DNA of 64,000 nt from Amycolatopsis sp. MtRt-6 (GCF_017308975.1 NZ_JADWPD010000001.1:349612-413611), one strand, 5' to 3'. Positions 30,103-39,513 are shown, counted from the stretch's first letter. Program-made: numbers and translations. The notes: generated from the sequence alone by a model not told the origin.

Positions 30103-31043
30103 CGGGCGATCGCCCGCGCGATCAACTCGGCGAACACCGCGCCGAGCGACTTGCCGGCCGCCTCGATCGCCATCGGGACCGTCGACGTCTCGGTGAGACC
30201 CGGCGACGGGTTCACCTCCAGGAAGTGGACCGCGCCGTCCGGCGTGACGACCGCGTCGGTGCGGGAGATGTCGCGCAGGCCGAGCACGCGGTGCGCGGAG
30301 ACCGCCAGCTCGGCCACCGCCTTGGCCGCGGCGTCGTCGAGCCGGGCCGGGGTGAAGAAGTCGGTCAGGCCGGCCGTGTAACGGGCCGTGTAGTCGTACA
30401 CGCCGCTCTCCGGGACGATCTCGACCGCCGGGAGGGCCTCGGGCCCGTCTTCGCCCTCGATGACCGTCACGGCCACCTCGACGCCGTCCACGAACCGCTC
30501 GGCGAGCACCGTGTCGCCGTAGGCGAAGCAGCCGACCATCGCCGCCGGCAGCTCCGCCGCTTCGCGCACCACCTGCGTGCCGAGCGCGGAGCCGCCCTGG
30601 TCCGGCTTGAGGATCAGCGGGAGGCCGAGGCGCTCCACCATGGCGTCGAGCACCGCCTGGGCGCCGAGCTCCCGGAACGTGCTGTGCGGCAGCACCACCC
30701 AGCCCGGCGTCACGAAGCCGGCGTTCTGCAGCAACGCCTTCGCGGTCGGCTTGTCCCACGCGCGGCGGCAGCCCTGGGAGCCGGTGCCGACGAACGGCAC
30801 GTCCAGCATCTCCAGCACCGTCTGCACCGAGCCGTTTTCGCCCTCGCCGCCGTGCAGCGCGACGACCACGGCGTCCGGCCGGTGGGTGCGCAGCCGCTCC
30901 AGCAGCCCGCCGTCGGTGTCCCACTCCTCGATGCCGAAGCTCTCGGACTTCAACGCCGCGGACAGCCGTCGCCCGGACCTCAGGGAGACGTCGCGTTCGT
31001 GCGAGAGCCCGCCGGCGAGCACGGCAACGGTACGGTCGACCAC
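30099..31043 (-). CDS. D-alanine-D-alanine ligase-family ATP-grasp enzyme
   Basis: A 314-residue protein (MVDRTVAVLAGGLSHERDVS). The ATP-grasp fold is shown by VALHGGEGENGSVQ, ILKPDQGGSALGTQVV, TVLAERFVDGVEVAV and the metal-binding EVNPSPGLTETSTVPMA. Ddl enzymes make the D-Ala-D-Ala dipeptide of peptidoglycan; they usually live elsewhere, so this may be a paralogue with altered specificity. It is monocistronic and convergent with the kinase-like gene (4-bp overlap of stops). I leave out the symbol ddl because the true housekeeping copy could be elsewhere. Confidence 0.85.
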   Translation of the reverse strand: MVDRTVAVLAGGLSHERDVSLRSGRRLSAALKSESFGIEEWDTDGGLLERLRTHRPDAVVVALHGGEGENGSVQTVLEMLDVPFVGTGSQGCRRAWDKPTAKALLQNAGFVTPGWVVLPHSTFRELGAQAVLDAMVERLGLPLILKPDQGGSALGTQVVREAAELPAAMVGCFAYGDTVLAERFVDGVEVAVTVIEGEDGPEALPAVEIVPESGVYDYTARYTAGLTDFFTPARLDDAAAKAVAELAVSAHRVLGLRDISRTDAVVTPDGAVHFLEVNPSPGLTETSTVPMAIEAAGKSLGAVFAELIARAIAR

Positions 31044-31071
31044 CGTGGAAACTCCTTAGCTGGAACGAATC

Positions 31072-32406
31072 TCAGAGCGTGTCCGGGGACGGGTTCTGCG
31101 GCCCCTGGATCCGGCGCGCGCTCACGCTACCGAAGGTGCGGGCGAGGTCCATTTCGGACTCCAGCACCGCCGCCAGCCGCCGCACGCCCTCACGGATGCG
31201 CTCCGGCGTCGGGTAGCAGTAGGACAGCCGCATCTGGCGGCTGCCGAACCCGTCGGCGTAGAAGCCGGTTCCGGACGCGTACGCCACCCGCGCTGTCACC
31301 GCGCGCGGCAGCATCGCCTTCGTGTCGACGCCTTCCGGCACCGTCACCCAGACGTAGAAGCCGCCGTCCGGCTTGGTCCACGAGCAGCCCGGGGGCAGGT
31401 ACTGGTCGAGCGCGGACAGGATCGCGTCCCGCCGCTCGCGGTAGTTCTCGCGGAACTTCTTGATCTGGCCCTTCCAGTCGTGCGTGGCCAGGTAGCGCGA
31501 CACGATCATCTGGTTGAACGTGGGCGGGCACAGCGTCGCCGACTCCGCGGCGAGCACCAGCTTCTCGCGCACCGCGTGCGGCGCGAGCACCCAGCCGACG
31601 CGCAGGCCGGAGGCGAACGTCTTCGAGAACGAGCCGAGGTACACGACGTTGTCGGGGTCGGTCGACCGCAGCGCCGGGTACGTCTGCCCGTCGAAGCCGA
31701 GCAATCCGTATGGGTTGTCTTCGACGACCAGGACGCCGTGCTCGCGGCAGATCTCGAGGATCTCCGCGCGGCGCTCGACGGCCAGCGTGACGCCGGCGGG
31801 GTTGTGGAAGTTCGGGATCGTGTAGAGGAACTTGACCCGGCGGCCGGCCTTCTTCGTCTGGTCGAGCGCTTCGCGGAGCAACGAAGGCACCAGGCCGCGG
31901 TCGTCCATCTCCACGTGCACGACCTGCGCCTGGTAAGCGGCGAACGAGCCCAGCGCGCCGACGTACGACGGGCCCTCGGCGATCACGACGTCACCCGGGT
32001 CGCAGAACAGCCGCGTGACCATGTCCAGGCCCATCTGCGAGCCGACGGTCACCACGACGTCGTCCGGGTGCGCCTTGATGCCCTCCAGAGCCATGATTTC
32101 GCAGATCTGCTCACGCAGCACCGGGATGCCGTGCGCCGAGCCGTACTGCAGCGCCACCAGGCCGTCTTCGGCGATGATCTCGGCCACCTGCGCCGACAGC
32201 GTGTCGAGCGGCAGCGCCGCCAGGTTCGGCATGCCGCCGGCCAGCGAAACCACCTCGGGCCGGCTGGCCACCGCGAACAGCGCCCGGATCTCGGAGGCGG
32301 TCATCCCCGCGGTGCGCGCGGCGTACCGCTCGAGGTGCGGGTCGAGGTTCTGGCGGCCACTGGTTTGTCGGCCACTGTGCGGCTTGCTGGGGCGGTTCTC
32401 GGTCAT
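31072..32406 (-). CDS. PLP-dependent aminotransferase (2-aminoadipate/ LysN-like, class I/II)
   Basis: A fold-type I aminotransferase of about 444 residues. The ATG at 32406 (MTENRPSKPHSGRQTSG) is preferred over upstream starts, which give an atypical leader. Substrate arm: VVSLAGGMPNLAALPLD. PLP site: DNPYGLLGF and the Lys in YLGSFSKTFASGLRVGW (Schiff-base Lys in SFSKT). The C-terminal domain contains YCYPTPERIREGVRRLA. This family includes 2-aminoadipate and aromatic/branched aminotransferases; exact substrate not assigned. It precedes the ligase gene by 28 bp and may be cotranscribed. Confidence 0.88.
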   Translation of the reverse strand: MTENRPSKPHSGRQTSGRQNLDPHLERYAARTAGMTASEIRALFAVASRPEVVSLAGGMPNLAALPLDTLSAQVAEIIAEDGLVALQYGSAHGIPVLREQICEIMALEGIKAHPDDVVVTVGSQMGLDMVTRLFCDPGDVVIAEGPSYVGALGSFAAYQAQVVHVEMDDRGLVPSLLREALDQTKKAGRRVKFLYTIPNFHNPAGVTLAVERRAEILEICREHGVLVVEDNPYGLLGFDGQTYPALRSTDPDNVVYLGSFSKTFASGLRVGWVLAPHAVREKLVLAAESATLCPPTFNQMIVSRYLATHDWKGQIKKFRENYRERRDAILSALDQYLPPGCSWTKPDGGFYVWVTVPEGVDTKAMLPRAVTARVAYASGTGFYADGFGSRQMRLSYCYPTPERIREGVRRLAAVLESEMDLARTFGSVSARRIQGPQNPSPDTL

Positions 32407-32619
32407 CGACGATTCACCCGGGGCTCGGTGGACACGGTCACTCCCGCGGGAGCTGGTAGATCCCATCGAGTGTAACCGGGCACCCATCAGGACCCCCTGG
32501 CCTTTCGGTGCTCGTCACATCGGCCTATCCTCGACCGTGGCTCCCGTGTTCGTGCCGTGGATCTCGCGCGGCCTGACGGGCGGGCAGCCCGTCGGGAGCG
32601 CAGGTCAGGGAGGTCGCGG

Positions 32620-33264
32620 GTGTCGCGTCGCGTCGTGGGCGTCACACTGGACAACCTCGAGCACCTGCCGAAGAGCTGCCGCCGGTGCGTGTACTGGGAG
32701 CTCGCCCCCCACCTGAAGCACCAGGCCGAGGAGTTCGGCGCCACCGAGGTCGAGAAGGAAGCCTGGGTCTCGAGCGTGCTGCTCGAGTGGGGTTCCTGCG
32801 GCCGCATCGTCTACAGCGACACGCTGCCGGTCGGGTTCGTGCTGTACGCCCCGCCGAACGCCGTCCCGCGTGCGCTGGCCTTCCCGACGTCGCCGCCGAG
32901 CGCGGACGCCGTCCTGCTGACCTCGTTCCAGGTGCTCCCGGAGTTCCGCGGCGGCGGGCTCGGCCGGATGCTCGTCCAGGCGGTCGCCAAGGACCTCACC
33001 AAGCGCGGCGTCCGCGCGATCGAGGCGTTCGGCGACGCGAAGCCCGACGAGCCGGACCCGGACGGCGGCCACAGCTGCGTCCTGCCGGCGGCCTTCCTGC
33101 AGAGCGTGGGCTTCAAGACGGTCCGCCCGCACCCGAAGTGGCCCCGGCTGCGCCTGGAGCTGCGCTCGGCGATCACCTGGAAGGAAGACGTCGAGGCGGC
33201 CCTGGAGCGGCTGCTCGGCCAGGTGACGATCACCACCGCCGAGCCGAGCCTCGGCCGCGCCTAA
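32620..33264 (+). CDS. GNAT-family N-acetyltransferase
   Basis: The GTG at 32620 with AGGGAGG 6 nt upstream gives 214 residues. The protein starts SRRVVGVTLDNLEHLPKSCR after Met and has a Cys-containing N-terminal stretch (SCRRCVYWELAPH). The GNAT acetyl-CoA loop is seen in LTSFQVLPEFRGGGLGRMLVQAVAKDL (from about residue 103). The C-terminal half ends with AAFLQSVGFKTVRPHPKWPRLRLEL. It occupies the position of the Rv3916c-type gene between cwlM and parB in mycobacteria. Substrate unknown; convergent with cwlM. Confidence 0.9.
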   Translation: MSRRVVGVTLDNLEHLPKSCRRCVYWELAPHLKHQAEEFGATEVEKEAWVSSVLLEWGSCGRIVYSDTLPVGFVLYAPPNAVPRALAFPTSPPSADAVLLTSFQVLPEFRGGGLGRMLVQAVAKDLTKRGVRAIEAFGDAKPDEPDPDGGHSCVLPAAFLQSVGFKTVRPHPKWPRLRLELRSAITWKEDVEAALERLLGQVTITTAEPSLGRA

Positions 33265-33272
33265 TCCCTCAC

Positions 33273-33352
33273 CGCAAACGTTTGCGCCAGTGCTTCCGCA
33301 TGCCCGAAATCGAGGTGTGCACAACTGTGGAAGAAGTGCCGAGTTATCCACA
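33273..33352. promoter_or_regulatory. Palindrome and DnaA box between convergent genes
   Basis: In the 210-bp spacer between the GNAT gene and cwlM there is a 14-bp palindrome CGCAAACGTTTGCG (33273-33286), like LacI-family operators, and a perfect TTATCCACA box (33344-33352); a second TGTGGAGAA-like 9-mer is at about 33379. No gene starts here, so ordinary promoter control is unlikely. A DnaA-titration role is possible. Confidence 0.5.
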
Positions 33353-33474
33353 GAGCGCTGATAGGAGCGGTGGAAAAGCTGTGGAGAACTACCCGTGAAC
33401 CTGGGGACGCGGCGCGCGCGTCCCCAGGTGTGGTGGGGCAGGTGAAGGAGAGCCGCTAGGGGTTGTGGTCGGCT

Positions 33475-34623
33475 CTATTCGGCCTTGGCGAGCTCGTGCG
33501 CCAGGACGTCGGCGAACGTGAACGTGCCCGTCGGCTGGTCGCCCTCGCCGAGCAGGTACAGGCGCTTGACGGCGATCAGGATGCCCTCCGCGACGATGTC
33601 GCGGAACGCCGGATCGCCGAGCTTGCGGGCGTCGTCCGGGTTCGTCAGGTAGCCGATCTCGACCCGGACCGCCGGGCAGCGGGTGCGGGTGAAGATGTCC
33701 CACGACTTGTAGTGCGTGCGGCAGTCGAGCATGCCCGTGCGGGCCGCGACCTCGCGCTGGATGAAGCCGGCCAGCAGCTCGCCCACCGTGGACGTCGTGC
33801 CGTTGCCGTTGCCGAAGTGGAAGCTCGCGACACCCTGCGCGCGCGGCGAGGCGTTCTTGTCGCTGTGCAGCGAGAGGAACAGGTCGGCGCCGGCGTCGTT
33901 GGCGAACTTGGCGCGCTCCAGCTCGGTGGGGCTGTGGTTCGGGCCGCGGGAGATCAGCGCCTCCATGCCGGTGGCCTTCATCCGGCCCTCGAGCCGGCGG
34001 GCGAGGTCCCACGCGATGTCGGCCTCGCGCAGCCCGCCGGCGACCACGCCGAGGTCGTCGCCGCCGTGGCCGGGATCGATCACGATGCGCTTGCCGCGCA
34101 GGCGCGGACCGGCCTGGCGCACCTGCTCCTGCTCGCGCAGGAACACGGGGCGCCCGCCCCGGGCCCGCGGCGAGGACAGGCGGTGCAGCTCGCGGATGGT
34201 CGCCGGACCGCACACGCCGTCCGGCGTCAGGCGCATGTCGCGCTGGAACGTCTTGAGCGCGCGCTCGGTGGCCGGGCCGAAGTAGCCGTCGGGGCGGCCG
34301 GCGTCGAAGCCGAGCTCGGTGAGCCGCTCCTGCAGCGTGAAGACGTCGTCGCCGTGCACCGGCGAAGAGATCAGGTACGACAGCGGGCGGCTGCCCAGGT
34401 GGTAGCTGGCGCCCTTGAGCGCCTGGAACGTCGCCGGACCCACGATGCCGTCGGTCATCAGCCCACGACGCTGCTGGAAGGCACGGACGGCGTGCTCGAC
34501 GGCGACGTCGAACGTGTCGTAGTCGTCGGTACCGGTGACCGGCGGGAGCAGGTCCATCCCGGCCAGGATGGACCTGATCTCGGCGACGTCCGGACCGACG
34601 TCACCGCGGCGGAGTACCCGCAT
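33475..34623 (-). CDS. cwlM: N-acetylmuramoyl-L-alanine amidase CwlM-like
   Basis: A 382-residue protein without signal peptide, as in mycobacterial CwlM, which acts in the cytoplasm as a regulator of peptidoglycan precursor synthesis. Two tandem peptidoglycan-binding domains are at about 1-150 (GDVGPDVAEIRSILAGMDLL; LQERLTELGFDAGRPDGYFG), followed by an amidase-3 domain with VIDPGHGGDDLGV, LFLSLHSDKNASP and VRVEIGYLTNPDDARKL. Located beside trxA as in mycobacteria. Whether the Zn site is active I cannot tell, but His/Glu motifs are present. Confidence 0.93.
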   Translation of the reverse strand: MRVLRRGDVGPDVAEIRSILAGMDLLPPVTGTDDYDTFDVAVEHAVRAFQQRRGLMTDGIVGPATFQALKGASYHLGSRPLSYLISSPVHGDDVFTLQERLTELGFDAGRPDGYFGPATERALKTFQRDMRLTPDGVCGPATIRELHRLSSPRARGGRPVFLREQEQVRQAGPRLRGKRIVIDPGHGGDDLGVVAGGLREADIAWDLARRLEGRMKATGMEALISRGPNHSPTELERAKFANDAGADLFLSLHSDKNASPRAQGVASFHFGNGNGTTSTVGELLAGFIQREVAARTGMLDCRTHYKSWDIFTRTRCPAVRVEIGYLTNPDDARKLGDPAFRDIVAEGILIAVKRLYLLGEGDQPTGTFTFADVLAHELAKAE

Positions 34624-34845
34624 GCACTCCTCGCTCTTTCCTAAGGCACCGATTCGGGGGTTCGGTGCGTGGCAGGACTTCGGAAAACCTTCGCTGGGAC
34701 GAGCCCAGGTCCTCTATTGTGCCTTGCCAACTCTGGGTGACAGCGCAGGCCCGGTAGGTGCGTCAAGAACCTGTTAGTGGAGTACCCGCGGTGGCCGCCG
34801 TCACGCTCGATCGACCTACACCGGACAGATTCCCCCGAACGACAA

Positions 34846-34889
34846 CGAACCCGGGGCCACGGGAGGGATTCCCGCAGGCCCCGGGTTCG
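34846..34889. terminator. trxA terminator
   Basis: A 13-bp perfect inverted repeat (CGAACCCGGGGCC at 34846-34858, complement at 34877-34889) just past the trxA stop at 34905. In the rest of the 281-bp trxA-cwlM spacer I see only a presumptive cwlM promoter. Confidence 0.75.
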
Positions 34890-34904
34890 CCGGGCTTGTT
34901 CGGT

Positions 34905-35228
34905 TCAGAGGACGTCGGCGAGGTCCGACAGCAGCGCGGCCTTCGGCTTCGCGCCCACGATCTGCTTCACCGGCTTGCCGCCCTGGAAGAGGATCAGCGT
35001 CGGGATGGACATCACCTGGTAGTCACGCGGCGTGTTCGGGTTCTCGTCGATGTCGATCTTGGCAATCGTCAGCTTCTCGCCGTTCTCGGCCGCGATCTCC
35101 TCGAGCACCGGGGCGACCATCTTGCACGGGCCGCACCAGGTGGCCCAGAAGTCGACGAGGACCGGCTTCTCGCTGGTCAGGACCTCGTCGACGAACGTCG
35201 CGTCGGTCACCTTGACGGTGTTGGCCAT
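34905..35228 (-). CDS. trxA: Thioredoxin
   Basis: The ATG at 35228 with GAAGGAG upstream gives a 107-residue thioredoxin. The active site is [21 protein letters not shown] (WCGPC at about 33-37), with the cis-Pro segment [12 protein letters not shown]. It reduces protein disulfides with electrons from TrxB, encoded directly upstream (34-bp gap). A longer in-frame reading starting at 35423 falls inside trxB and is rejected. Confidence 0.97.
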   Translation of the reverse strand: MANTVKVTDATFVDEVLTSEKPVLVDFWATWCGPCKMVAPVLEEIAAENGEKLTIAKIDIDENPNTPRDYQVMSIPTLILFQGGKPVKQIVGAKPKAALLSDLADVL

Positions 35229-35262
35229 GGTTTCTCCTTCGAGTGGGTTGAACGCCGGAAAG

Positions 35263-36255
35263 TCAGTTGGTGCCTGCGCCGTAGCCGCCGCCGACGAGCT
35301 CGGCCGCCTCGTGCGCGTCGGCCTCGCCGTGCTCCGCGAGCCATCGTTCCGCGTCGATCGCCGCGCTGCACCCCGAACCCGCGGCCGTGATCGCCTGCCG
35401 GTAGGTGCGGTCCACCAGGTCACCGGCCGCGAAGACGCCGTCGAGGTTCGTGAAGGACGTCTTGCCCTTCGTGACGACGTAGCCGTCCTCGTCCAGGTCG
35501 ACCTGGCCCTTCACCAGCTGGCTGCGCGGGTCGTGGCCGATCGCGACGAAGAAGCCCGTCACGTCCAGCGTCGACTCGGAGCCGTCCTTGGTGTCCTTGA
35601 GCTGCAGGCCTTCGACCTTGCCGTCGCCGAGCACCCCGGTGATCTGCGAGTTCAGCTGCCACTTGATCTTCTCGTTCGCACGGGCGCGCTCGAGCATGAT
35701 CTTGGACGCGCGGAACTCGTCGCGCCGGTGGACGATCGTGACGGACTTCGCGAACTTCGTCAGGAAGGTCGCCTCCTCCATCGCCGAGTCGCCACCGCCG
35801 GCGACCACGATGTCGTGGTCGCGGAAGAAGAAGCCGTCACAGGTCGCACAGGCCGACACACCGCGGCCGAGCAGCTCCTGCTCGCCCGGCACGTTCAGGT
35901 ACCGCGCCGCCGCGCCCATGGCGAGGATGACCGCGCGGGCGGCGTAGCGCTTGCCGTTCGCGTGGACGTACTTGACGTCCCCGGTCAGCTCCAGCGACTC
36001 GACGTCCTCCGCACGCAGCTCGGCGCCGAAGCGCTCGGCCTGCTTGCGCATCTCCTCCATCAGGTCCGGACCCATGATGCCGTCGCGGAACCCGGGGAAG
36101 TTCTCGACCTCGGTCGTCGTCATCAGCGCGCCGCCGAACTGCGTGCCCTCGAACACCAGCGGTTCAAGCTGGGCCCGCGCCGCGTAAACGGCAGCGGTGT
36201 ATCCGGCAGGACCCGACCCGACGATGATCAGGTTCCTGATTTCCTCGGCAGCCAC
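35263..36255 (-). CDS. trxB: Thioredoxin reductase
   Basis: An NADPH-dependent flavoenzyme of 330 residues, starting with GTG at 36255 ([18 protein letters not shown] after Met). FAD site [14 protein letters not shown]; redox-active disulfide CATCDG (about 143); NADPH site [13 protein letters not shown]-terminal FAD motif [17 protein letters not shown]. It lies downstream of the sigM/anti-sigma pair and upstream of trxA, as in mycobacteria, where SigM-type factors respond to redox or envelope stress. Confidence 0.96.
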   Translation of the reverse strand: MAAEEIRNLIIVGSGPAGYTAAVYAARAQLEPLVFEGTQFGGALMTTTEVENFPGFRDGIMGPDLMEEMRKQAERFGAELRAEDVESLELTGDVKYVHANGKRYAARAVILAMGAAARYLNVPGEQELLGRGVSACATCDGFFFRDHDIVVAGGGDSAMEEATFLTKFAKSVTIVHRRDEFRASKIMLERARANEKIKWQLNSQITGVLGDGKVEGLQLKDTKDGSESTLDVTGFFVAIGHDPRSQLVKGQVDLDEDGYVVTKGKTSFTNLDGVFAAGDLVDRTYRQAITAAGSGCSAAIDAERWLAEHGEADAHEAAELVGGGYGAGTN

Positions 36256-36395
36256 CCGTGACCTCCGCTCGTAGTGACCCGTGTACCAGGCTCAACACGA
36301 TCGTAGGTGGCCATGTTCCCAGCCGTGACACCGCTCATGGGGGCTCCGGGTGGCGGAGCCCCCGGCCCGGGGCGAAGCCCCGGATGTCACAGCCG

Positions 36396-37190
36396 CTACT
36401 TCTCCCCGACGACCTTGTCGAAGAGCACAGCCGGATTCCCCGGTCCGCAGTCCGCGCCGAAGGCCACAAGCCGGAACTGGGCCAGCTTGCCGGTGGTCAG
36501 GATGATCATCACCCCGGCCTTGCCGCCGACGTTCACCGGGCGGATGCCCTCGGGACGCACCTTCGGGTCGAGTCCGGCGGCCGCGATGCACGCGTCCAGG
36601 CGGTCTTCGCTCTGCAGCGGGCCGAAGTCGCGGACGCCGATCGCCTTGCCGACCAGGGCCTGCGCACCGGCGCCGTCGTTGCCGACAGACGGGCCGGTCG
36701 GGGCGGCGACGTTCGGGGTGCCGGTCTGCTGCGAGGTGTCCGGGATCGCGACGGTCACCGCGACGACCGCCGCCGCGGCCGCGGTCAGGACGCCGGCGGC
36801 CCAGCCGAGCCGCTTGTTCCGGCGGCGCCGGGCCGCCGCGAGGTCCACCACCGGGGCGTTCCCGGTCCCGGTCTGCCGCGGTGCCGCCTGCGCGGCCGGC
36901 TGTGCTTTTCCAGGAAAGGCGGCCGCTGCTTCGGCGGCCAGCGCCGCGTCCAGCCGGGCGGCGAACTCCGCGGGCATCGGCGGGGCCGGCGCGGCCGCGA
37001 GCGAGGCGAGGTCGGCCTGGGTGGCGTCGAGGGCGTCCAGGATCGCGCGGGCTTCGGGATCGGCGTTGACCAGCGGCCACAGCTCGGCCGCCTGCGTGTC
37101 GTCCAGGACACCGGCGTGGAGGTCGGCGAGCACGTCGACAGACCAGGGCGGACCGATGGTCCCCCCGATCCCCCGGCTTTCGTCCGTCAT
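36396..37190 (-). CDS. Anti-sigma-M factor-like membrane protein
   Basis: A 264-residue protein whose start overlaps the sigM stop by 4 bp, a classic sigma/anti-sigma pair. The N-terminal cytoplasmic part (WSVDVLADLHAGVLDDTQAAELWPLVN) resembles zinc-less anti-sigma domains (no HxxxCxxC seen). A single membrane helix lies at about residues 130-152 (LGWAAGVLTAAAAAVVAVTV). The extracytoplasmic part has LVGKAIGVRDFGPLQSEDRL and two Cys (ACIAAAG and FGADCGPG) that may form a disulfide. Probably holds SigM at the membrane. Confidence 0.85.
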   Translation of the reverse strand: MTDESRGIGGTIGPPWSVDVLADLHAGVLDDTQAAELWPLVNADPEARAILDALDATQADLASLAAAPAPPMPAEFAARLDAALAAEAAAAFPGKAQPAAQAAPRQTGTGNAPVVDLAAARRRRNKRLGWAAGVLTAAAAAVVAVTVAIPDTSQQTGTPNVAAPTGPSVGNDGAGAQALVGKAIGVRDFGPLQSEDRLDACIAAAGLDPKVRPEGIRPVNVGGKAGVMIILTTGKLAQFRLVAFGADCGPGNPAVLFDKVVGEK

Positions 37191-37810
37191 CGTCCCTCCC
37201 CGCTACCCGGCTGACGCCCGGCCCGTTTGCTTTCGTGAGTTGGGACGTTCGCAATCGCATCGGGGTTCCGCAGGTGCCCGAGAACCTTCGCGAGTTTGCC
37301 GCGGCCCCGCGCGCACCGGCTCTTCACCGTGCCTTCGGCGATGCCGAGCATCTTCGCCGTCTCGGCGACGGAGTATCCCTCGACGTCGACCAACACGATC
37401 GGGGCACGTTGCTCCTCGGGCAGCTGGTCGAGCGCCTCGCGCACGAGCAGGCTGGTCTCGCGCTCGGACATCGAGTCGCGGGGGGCGGCGGGCTCGTTGA
37501 ACCCGGTTTCCGGCAGCGGGACGGTCGGGCGCGCCTGGCGGCGGCGGATCCGGTCGAGGCAGGCGTTCACCACGATCCGGTGCAGCCACGTCGTGACCTG
37601 CGACTCCGCTCTGAAGTTGCCGGCCGCGCGGAACGCCGAGATGAACGCGTCCTGCAACGCGTCGGCGGCCTCTTCCGGATCGCGGACCGTGCGCAGGGCC
37701 ACCGCCCACATGCGGTCGCGATGTCGCTGGACGAGTTCGCTGAACGCATGGGGGTCCCCCGCGGCGTGAGCCGCTATCAGATCCGCATCCGTGGGAGCTG
37801 CAGCTGTCAC
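37187..37810 (-). CDS. sigM: ECF RNA polymerase sigma factor SigM
   Basis: A 207-residue ECF sigma factor (MTAAAPTDADLIAAHAAGDP). Region 2: DRMWAVALRTVRDPEEAADALQDAFISAF and VTTWLHRIVVNACLDRIRR, given by their start near residue 32. Region 4: LPEEQRAPIVLVDVEGYSVA and AEGTVKSRCARGRGKL near residue 145. It lies between murJ-linked genes and trxB, the position of sigM in mycobacteria. It directs RNA polymerase to envelope/redox-stress promoters; the anti-sigma partner is coupled downstream. Confidence 0.95.
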   Translation of the reverse strand: MTAAAPTDADLIAAHAAGDPHAFSELVQRHRDRMWAVALRTVRDPEEAADALQDAFISAFRAAGNFRAESQVTTWLHRIVVNACLDRIRRRQARPTVPLPETGFNEPAAPRDSMSERETSLLVREALDQLPEEQRAPIVLVDVEGYSVAETAKMLGIAEGTVKSRCARGRGKLAKVLGHLRNPDAIANVPTHESKRAGRQPGSGEGR

Positions 37811-37841
37811 CCGGCAGAGCCTACTGACCCTGTCGGGTGCG

Positions 37842-39434
37842 TCACCCCGCAGGCAGGAAGGACAGGTCGCCTATTTCGGTCATGTACTGCCCGTCGGCGT
37901 CGCCCAGCTGGGTGATCCAGACGATGAAGTACTCGCCCTGCGTCGGCTGGGCCAGCGGGATCGTCGTCTCGCCGTCCTTCAGGTCGCCGTTGCCGACCAC
38001 CTTCGTGTCGGCCAGGTCGGGGTTCTTCCCGGTCGCCGAGCGGATCTCGACCTTCGTGCCGGGAGTGCCCCCGATGACCTTCACCTGGCTGAGGTTGATC
38101 GGGTCGGCGAAGGTGACGATCAGCCCGACACCCGGCTTGATGGTGGGGAACTGCTGCTTGTACTTCTCGGTCCGCCACTCCGTGTCGGGCTTGCCGTCGA
38201 TCGCGTACTTCGCCCGGCCGGTGTTGTCGCCCCGGCCCTCCGGGTTGTAGACGGCCGCCGACTGCGGGGCCACCGGTGCGCCCACGGTCGGCGAGGGCGG
38301 CGGTGCCGGAGCCGACGACGAGGGCGGCTGGGTTCCGCTCTGCTGGCTCGACGCCGGCGGCGCGGCGACGTTGAGCGACGGCCCGCTCGCCTTCGAATCG
38401 CCCTGGAAGACGTTGATCAGCATCAGGCCGCCCCAGGCGAGGATGACGACGGTCGCGACCACCAGCACGGTGACGCCGAGGGCGAGCTTGCGTCGCCGGG
38501 CGACGTCCTTGACCGGCTTCTTCGTCGTCCAGATCGTGCCGTCGGGCTCGGCGGTGTCACCGCCGACGGCCTTGATCAGCTGGGTGCGCTCCTCTTGTTC
38601 GGCCACCTGGTCGAGCACGCGGAGGATGGCCGCGCTGGTGCGGATGCCGCCGTTGCCACCGTCCTCGATCGTGCGCACGGCCAGCGACGACAGGTCGGCC
38701 GGGACCGTCGGCACCAGCTGCCGCGGTGGGACGATCCGGCCCTGCGGCGTCGTCGGCGCCGCCGGGATCGCGGGCGGCCCGCCGGGCAGCGCCCAGCGGC
38801 CGGTCAGCAGCAGGTACAGGACCGCGCCGAGCGCCTTGACGTCGTCGCGCAGCGTCGCCTCCGGCAGCGGGCCGGGGAACGCGAGCTTGAGCGCGCCGTT
38901 CGGCGTCAGCCGCAGCCGCTGGGGATGGTCGAGGCCGAGGACGAGCCCGTTCTGGTGCGCCTGCTCGACGGCCTCGGCCAGCGCCTGCACCATCCGCGCG
39001 GCCGCGGCGGGCGCCACCGGCCGCTGCGCGACGAGGTCGACCAGGTCACTGCCCTTGGTCCACTCCGCGACGACGACGCCGAGCAGGCCTTCGCTCGAGG
39101 TGATGCCGCTGCCGAGGGCGAGCACGTCCAGCACGCGGGCGACGCCACCGTGGCCGAACTTCGACGCGTGCGTGGCGCGTTCGAGCGTCCGCCGGGCCAG
39201 CCGGGCGGCTTCGGGGTCCGCCGGGTCGCCGACCAGCAGGGTCAGCGCGACGTCCCGCTTCAGCTGCCCGTCGCGCGCACGCCACAGGTGCGCGTCGCCC
39301 CGCTCGTCCACGCCGAACTGCGCGAGGAGGCGGTAGCGGCCGTCGCCGACCACACGCCCGGGGGCCAGCGATCCGACCTGGGCCTTGCCCACGTGGTTCG
39401 CACCCCCCGCCTGTTCGCTCCGCCTCGTGTCCAC
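37842..39434 (-). CDS. Pseudokinase with C-terminal discoidin-like domain, MurJ partner
   Basis: About 530 residues from the GTG at 39434, chosen because GGGAGA lies 6 nt upstream (longer starts to 39461 possible). The N-terminal 270 residues look like a Ser/Thr-kinase fold (VGDGRYRLLAQFGVDERGDA), but the catalytic loop reads GLVLGLDHPQRLRL and no DFG is evident, so it is a pseudokinase. A membrane helix lies at about 311-335 (LALGVTVLVVATVVILAWGG). A Pro/Ser-rich linker leads to a beta-sandwich-like domain (RAKYAIDGKPDTEWRTEK). In mycobacteria this module is fused to MurJ (Rv3910) and regulates it through FhaA. Confidence 0.9.
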   Translation of the reverse strand: MDTRRSEQAGGANHVGKAQVGSLAPGRVVGDGRYRLLAQFGVDERGDAHLWRARDGQLKRDVALTLLVGDPADPEAARLARRTLERATHASKFGHGGVARVLDVLALGSGITSSEGLLGVVVAEWTKGSDLVDLVAQRPVAPAAAARMVQALAEAVEQAHQNGLVLGLDHPQRLRLTPNGALKLAFPGPLPEATLRDDVKALGAVLYLLLTGRWALPGGPPAIPAAPTTPQGRIVPPRQLVPTVPADLSSLAVRTIEDGGNGGIRTSAAILRVLDQVAEQEERTQLIKAVGGDTAEPDGTIWTTKKPVKDVARRRKLALGVTVLVVATVVILAWGGLMLINVFQGDSKASGPSLNVAAPPASSQQSGTQPPSSSAPAPPPSPTVGAPVAPQSAAVYNPEGRGDNTGRAKYAIDGKPDTEWRTEKYKQQFPTIKPGVGLIVTFADPINLSQVKVIGGTPGTKVEIRSATGKNPDLADTKVVGNGDLKDGETTIPLAQPTQGEYFIVWITQLGDADGQYMTEIGDLSFLPAG

Positions 39435-39513
39435 CCGCACTCTCCCGCTAGCTCCCCGCACCGAGGGTACCCAGAATACGACGCGGGAGTCGTCGCCTTC
39501 CGTACCGCAATCG

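Noticed and set aside
33273..33286. LacI-family operator controlling a gene
   Set aside because: The palindrome lies between convergent genes, so no promoter is served; kept only as a motif.
34905..35423. Thioredoxin of 172 residues
   Set aside because: Upstream part lies in trxB; normal 107-residue thioredoxin starts at 35228.
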